From positions 2,728,001-2,792,000 of the forward strand of contig CAJFCV020000002.1 in NCBI GenBank assembly GCA_904066235.2: 64,000 bases of DNA, in the 5' to 3' direction. Positions 58,721-64,000 of the stretch are shown here, piece after piece. The translations under genes were made by a program, and so were the position numbers. How positions within the stretch are numbered: position 1 is the first letter of the stretch; each line of letters begins with the position of its first letter. Under the pieces are notes generated by a model. It was not told the origin of the DNA and did no database searches. It saw nothing but the letters and a program-made list of their open reading frames with translations. Origin of the DNA: Bursaphelenchus xylophilus. Taxonomy: Eukaryota > Nematoda > Chromadorea > Rhabditida > Aphelenchoididae.

Positions 58721-59185
58721 GGACTTCGTTTCTTCCTCTTCTCATTCCCTCCGTTTCCCCACCCTTTCGGACGACGCCGTGGGACGGCTGAAAACCGCCG
58801 GTGCGATGGACATTTGGCGCGCGAAAAAAGCGAGACCAACGATTGTGCGGGGTCGTGCGACGCCGTTCCGCGAACCATTCTCGTCGAAGAGAATGGGCGG
58901 ATTTCGGCGGGCTGCGCAAGTCATGGAAGGCCATCTTATTTATTCGTGTTTATTCAGCCGCAATATTTCGGGGCGAGATGAAATTGTATATGCATGCGGA
59001 TGGCCACGGTGGAAGGTACTCGGGGAAGCAGGGAGAAGATGGTGAACATTAGTGTAGAGGAGGGTTCTGGGGATGTTTCAGAACCGGTTGAGATGTAGCG
59101 GCTATACGGCCAGAGGGTCTGTGTGGTGATTTGAAAAGTTTGAGTTTTTTACGACTATTGATGGTGTTCTTTATGGTATTGTAAA
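58721..59185. other. GC-rich flank, unassigned
   Basis: GGCGCGCGAAAAAAGCGAGA and GTGCGGGGTCGTGCGACGCC stand out in AT-rich surroundings. Could be promoter DNA or a decayed insert; nothing decisive is visible. Confidence 0.25.
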
Positions 59186-59650
59186 AGTGGTACCCCAACT
59201 TCGTACCGTCAGATCCTAATAAAACTTGGCACACTTATAGAATAGGGTTTTTTATTAGATATAAGAGGTATTCAGCATGTGTCTTTCAAAGGATATCGAG
59301 ATTTTTTGGATCAATATGTCGCAAAAGTCATCATTTTTTATTTTTCGACATTTTCTCGATAAAAATAGCATTTTTTTGATATCTAAAGAACAAAATCGAC
59401 ATCAAAATAATATTTTACAACGAAAAGTCGGCTAGGAAAAGACATAAGAAGCTTTTTTCTTTGTTCTCTCTTCTCATTTTCCATAATCTCTCATTTTTAA
59501 AGATGGTTGAATATCTCGACTGTCCTTGCAACGAGTCATCTAAAATTTTCACCACTATAAATATAGCCTATGAGAAATACCTCTGCAAAATTTAAAGGAA
59601 ATCGAACAAACCATCGCTGCGAAAAAATGAGATTTTTTGTTAAAAAGTTA
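59186..59650 (+). repeat. Rep-C copy
   Basis: AAAGTGGTACCCCAACTTCG, AAAACTTGGCACACTTATAG at the left, continuing to TGTCCTTGCAACGAGTCATCTAAAATTTTC at about 59,545 and TTTAAAGGAAATCGAACAAACC near 59,595. Confidence 0.6.
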
Positions 59651-62600
59651 TCAAAAGAGACTCCTTTTATTTTTTTCCGCAAAACCCGTTTTATGACGGG
59701 TTTACAACCGTTTTTTCCACAACTATTAAACATATTATCCCTGTTTTCATGACGCCGCGGTGCATACACCTTGTTTGCTCTGACCATTTCTTCCTTGTTT
59801 ATTGTTTTGTAGTCTAAAGGGCGCCCCCAAAAAAGCCGCTCAAAGACCGCATTAAGGTTTACGAGACATAAAAATGCGTGGAGGAATTCAATCTGGCCAA
59901 GGATTTTGTTTCCTATATTTTCGGCTTGCTTTTTTGCCTTTTTTGGAAATGAAAAGGAATGGCTTAGGCTGTGATGCACTTTTTTGGTTTTAAAGGTCAA
60001 ATAAAGTAAAAATATGGCTTTATTATAAACAAAAATCTGCACAGACTATGTAAATAAGACGCACATCAATCGCTGAAAATTTTACCCCATTTTTTTATCG
60101 ACAACCAAGATTTTTAACTATTTTTTGGCGGAAAGGAAGGAAAAATGATGAGAAAACGTGTGAAAAATGTTTTTGCCATAACTTTTGGAATTCTCTTGGG
60201 AAAAAATTGATTTTCTCCAAGAATATTGTCTACGCCATTCTTCATAAAGCACTAAACTTTCAGACCGAAACTTGAATTTTTTTTTGATTTTTTCTATTTT
60301 TGGGCAAAAAATTTTGTTTTTTGGCAAAACACAAAGTAAAAATTTCTCATACATCTTGAAAAATTGTCGTCAACTTTTGGCAAAATTTTCTTGCAATCCG
60401 ACATCTTCATTACAGAAAAAATTGAATTTTTCACTTCAAAAAATTTTTTCGCAAAAATATTTTTTCTAGAAAATTTCTTTACCTTTCTCACTTTTCCATC
60501 GCCTTTTCGCTATTTTAGCGCCCTCGCAAAGATTTGGCGGGCATTTTTTATTTCCAAACCCGTCATTGCGCAGTTCCACCTTTAAGGTGAGTGGGCGGGG
60601 CTGACCAAAGACCGAGGGAATCGGGGAAAAAAGAAGGGCCAGTAGTCTGAATGGCCTTCGTTTAGATGGCGGCTTCTTTTCCCAGGATTTTTTTTAGCAA
60701 AGGGTTTTGTTTCTCAATTTCCCGCCATTTTGCCAAGTTTTTTTGGGTTGGGTAATTTCAGGGTGGTATTGAAAGTAAAACCCGTGAAACCGTTGGTTAT
60801 TGAGAGGTTACAGACAAGTTATCCTCATGATAAACGGCGTTAACGTGGTTTCTGTGGCATTTCATGCTTATTAGGGCGCAAAAAGACATCAATTTTACAT
60901 GTACAAGGTATTGCTGACCTTGAAAAGAAATGACTTTAATACTTGACGGGATCGGGCAAATCGACCGTTTCTGGCAGCAAGCTTAAGCTTGGTACATGGA
61001 GCGTGTGGCTGTATAGAATCTAGGCCTCTGTTTAACGAATTTCCGCTGTAACGGACGATTTTTTGGAGTATCTCCAAGGCTTGTTGCTTTTGGAAATTTT
61101 GATATCTAACTTAATATTGGAGCTAAACCAACGCTTTGAACGTCAGTATTTTGGCTTCAGGGCAATGCTAATGGCCCTCAAGGTCAAGAGAGAAGGCGAC
61201 TTTGTTGGCTTTGTTTACAGTTGGAGATTACTGGCACTTTTTCCCAAGGTATCATTTACGTCATCACTTTGTCACTTTTTGGTCTCTAAAGTAAGTTTAG
61301 AGCTATAGTTGGGTTGGAAATGCCATTTTTACTATTTTCGATTGCATATTGCAACCCAGCAACTGCAGTATCTGGGTCAGCAACATTTGGTTTTTAAGAT
61401 ATTCGGCTATTTTCCTTCCCGCTCAACTGTTCCTACTGCAATATAAAAAATTTTCCGAAAGTAACCTTTCTTTAGTCCCTCAAACCCTTCGCGAAAAAAG
61501 TAGAGGCCACACAAGTGTCTTGAACGACCTTTGAAGGTCAATTGACTGCGGCGACAAAAGGGGCGATAATTGCACGGTGCGCATTCCGCCTTCTCGAAAT
61601 CACGCGGGATCCGATTCATCGGGTTTGTAGGGATTTTGAATAGGTTTAGAAGTGCAAATAGAGTCTTATTCTCCTGTAGTTGAACTCAGGATCAAGTTAT
61701 GTTGCGAGATTTTGAAGAAATTTGAAATTTTTTATTTTTAAAAAACAGGATTTTTTGAATTTTTTCGTGGTTAATTCAACTGTAAAAGCTAGTATTGTGT
61801 ATTTGACCCAACTAATTTTATTTTTCCCAAAAAATTGCAAAACTTGTTGAAAATTCAAAAAAATTATATTACCCATGACAACTGGCCCGAAATTTGCCTC
61901 AAAAAAGGTCTTTTGATCATGTCAATTCAATTTCTTTTATGATCCCCACGTCCTTTGGGCCCAAACAGATGAAGATTTTTATGTGATTCACTTGTTTTGC
62001 CACATGATCTTCACAATGAATTTGAAATCAGCTGTGGCCCGAAAAAATCGGCGGTTTCCTGTTTGAAAACAGATTTTTTTTGGTGGGTTTGAGGACTAGC
62101 TATTGCCAGCTGCCTAGTTCATGAATTTGAGGTAGCTGTCAAGGTATTGAATGGCTTTTAAATCAGTTTTTTTCGGGGGATATTTTGAGATTTTCATGGT
62201 TTTTGACGATTTTTTGGCTGAAAATCGCAAATTTTAAGGAAAAAATCAAAAATTTCTGACGTAATGTCAGAGAGAATGGGGTAAATTATCTTTTGTATTT
62301 AAAAACCCGTCTATTCCAGGCTATTTTTAGTCATCAAAAACAAGATTTTCCCCCAAAACCCCTATATTTCTCTCAATTTTTTTCTTTTTCTATTTTTTTC
62401 CGTTATAAAAGTCAGAGAGGCCCATAAAAAATTTTGGAAATCCACCGAAAGACAGATTTATATTTATCACATCCCCTCGGGCAATTGGGCGTTCTCGAAA
62501 CTTCCGCGTGGAACGCTTTTTTTTATCAGACAAACAAATTAGTCGGGGGTCGCCAAAATTCTCGTCATTATCGCGCAAAATTGTTGACAATAACAAGTTT

Positions 62601-62680
62601 ATTGGTTGTTGGAAACATTGAGATGATAATAAAAAAAATAATTTTGTTGTAATTGTTTTGACTGATAAACTTTTGTTGAA
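59651..62680. other. Gene-free stretch
   Basis: About 3 kb with no gene I can support. A single GCAC palindrome lies at about 61,573 (TTGCACGGTGCGC). A short GGGCGGGGC word at 60,593 is surrounded by less AT-rich DNA but leads to no exon. Confidence 0.3.
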
Positions 62681-63340
62681 GGCCGCACTGTGCGGTGAGA
62701 TTTTTAGTCTAAAAATCACAGTGCAAGATAAAAAAAATTCTTTTTGCACTGTGCAGAAATGATTTTTTTTTGTCGCACCGACGATTTTTTCAATTTTTTT
62801 TATTGCACCGTGCAGTTTTCCATGATTTTTGTCTCCTCGCACTGTGCAAGCATCACAAAAAATTTTTCCGCACTGTGCGATGTCAATTTTCGGAATGAAA
62901 TTGTCTACGCACGGTGCAGTTTTTAAAAATTTCTTTAGACTGCACTGTGCAAAAGTCAAATTCGTTTTCCGCACCGTGCACTCAACGAAAAATTTGCATT
63001 GCACCGTGCGATGTTATTTTCGATTTGAAAATGTCTTTGCACTGTGCATAAATATTTTTTCTCCCTGCACTGTGCAAAAATCAAATTTTCTTTTCCGCAC
63101 CGTGCACTCAGCGAAAAATTTCTCTCTGCACCGTGCGATGCCATTTTCGGGTTGAAATTGTCTTTGCACTGTGCAATTTTCAAAAAATTTTTATTGACTG
63201 CCCTGTGCAAAAATCAATTTTCTTCTGCACCGTACGGTAAGAAAAAAATTTTGCTGCACCGTGCGACGTCATTTTCGGTTTGAAATTGCCGTTGCAACGT
63301 GAAATTTTCAAACTTTTTTAAACTGCACTGTGCAATAAAT
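62680..63340. repeat. GCAC-N-GTGC palindrome array 9
   Basis: A block of five or so units (wording GCACTGTGCAAAAATCAAATT, TTTTCCGCACCGTGCACTCA, GCGAAAAATTT, GCACCGTGCGATG) occurs about three times with few changes, starting near 62,940, 63,060 and 63,185. As in arrays 4, 5 and 7, growth was by block duplication. Confidence 0.85.
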
Positions 63341-64000
63341 TTTTCTTAACTTTTTTAAATTTTGGTCCCACCATTAAGTTTCTTGCTCCCCAATTCCCCT
63401 TATTTTATACTGTTTTGCATAACAGAAACCTCATACGGAATTAGAGTCGTATATAGCCGTAATCTGTACCAGTTTTCAATTTGTAATCCGTAATCCGTCT
63501 TGCTCAAAAGAAGGGAGAGTGTGGGAGAAGAGGGGATTTGCTTTTTTTGGCATAGGAGAAGGGATATTCGGAAGGAAAATTGGGAGAGAAGATAACTGTT
63601 TGTTTTTGCACTGCATTGCGCCAAAAAACCTAACATATTAGGTTCATGCAAAAGGAATTGCGGATTTTTTAATTTATTCGTATTTTTTTATAGGATAGCT
63701 CAATTCAAAAATGGAAAAAGGTATATAGTAGTAAATTTTAAGAGGATTTTTTCTGTATATGTGCTATTCTTATAAAAGTTATCAAACGTTACCATAAGTT
63801 ACCACGAAGGTACCCCAAACATGTTAGTACATTTTAAACCAATTTTTTTACATATTTTTTTGCGGCTTTATCCATTTTTGAAAATATTTTGATAAAATAC
63901 GTTATATTCTATCAAAAAACAAAAAAACCCCATTTTTGGCAAAGCGTTAAAACGCTATCCCAAAAATTCAAATTTCAGCAAATTTTACAAATCGTGTCAT
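63341..64000. other. Gene-free end of the window
   Basis: AT-rich DNA; no feature recognised. Confidence 0.3.

Noticed and set aside
58281..59045. A 254-codon open frame
   Set aside because: It lies in C/T-rich low-complexity DNA where stop codons are rare; no domain, no splice signals, and the opposite strand is also open over much of it.
59536..60042. A 168-codon minus-strand frame
   Set aside because: About half of it is Rep-C sequence; the remaining half has no recognised motif or splice context.

Overview
The window is nuclear DNA of a nematode, most likely a free-living chromadorean (rhabditid-type) worm; the species cannot be named from sequence alone. The grounds are AT-rich DNA, introns with GTAAGT donors and TTTTCAG/TTTTTAG acceptors, acceptor-like sites placed immediately before start codons (as expected for spliced-leader trans-splicing), a nematode-specific 7TM chemoreceptor, and a GAS1-like gene resembling C. 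elegans phg-1.

Only about a fifth of the window is genic. Positions 1-17,566 hold no gene I can support. They contain small inverted-repeat transposons (MITE family A, an incomplete Rep-C family, degenerate relatives of a later cluster), a dead Tc1/mariner element (5,371-6,603), and arrays of the odd palindrome GCAC-N-GTGC (about 7.1-7.7, 14.1-14.6, 14.9-15.8 and 16.2-16.8 kb). A GPI-anchored GAS1-domain gene follows (17,567-19,230). From 19.2 to 35.1 kb there is again no gene. This stretch includes an unbroken chain of 17 hairpin MITEs joined by single TA dinucleotides (20,542-25,726), another GCAC array, more Rep-C copies and two family-F MITEs.

The gene-bearing block is 35.1-53.6 kb: a chemoreceptor of the Sra superfamily (+), a UMP-CMP kinase (-, convergent with it), lsm-1 (-), a short Notch-like receptor (+, divergent from lsm-1), a C2HC-finger plus CENP-S-like histone-fold coding segment (+) that may be the 3' half of the same gene, sds-22 (+) with a tRNA-Val gene antisense in an intron, a second tRNA-Val, and an orphan secreted-protein gene (+). 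GCAC arrays have also expanded inside introns of the chemoreceptor and kinase genes. From 53.6 kb to the end I see repeats, a GC-rich pyrimidine-biased tract (57.8-58.7 kb), a weak membrane-protein exon candidate and a last GCAC array (62.7-63.3 kb).

The genes do not form a pathway. LSM1 (mRNA decay), UMP-CMP kinase (nucleotide supply) and SDS22 (PP1 regulation) are housekeeping genes; the others are surface or secreted proteins. Exon models were built by hand from splice signals and reading phase; every multi-exon model stays in frame to its stop codon. Many translated frames inside GCAC arrays look like long proteins but are by-products of the repeat.
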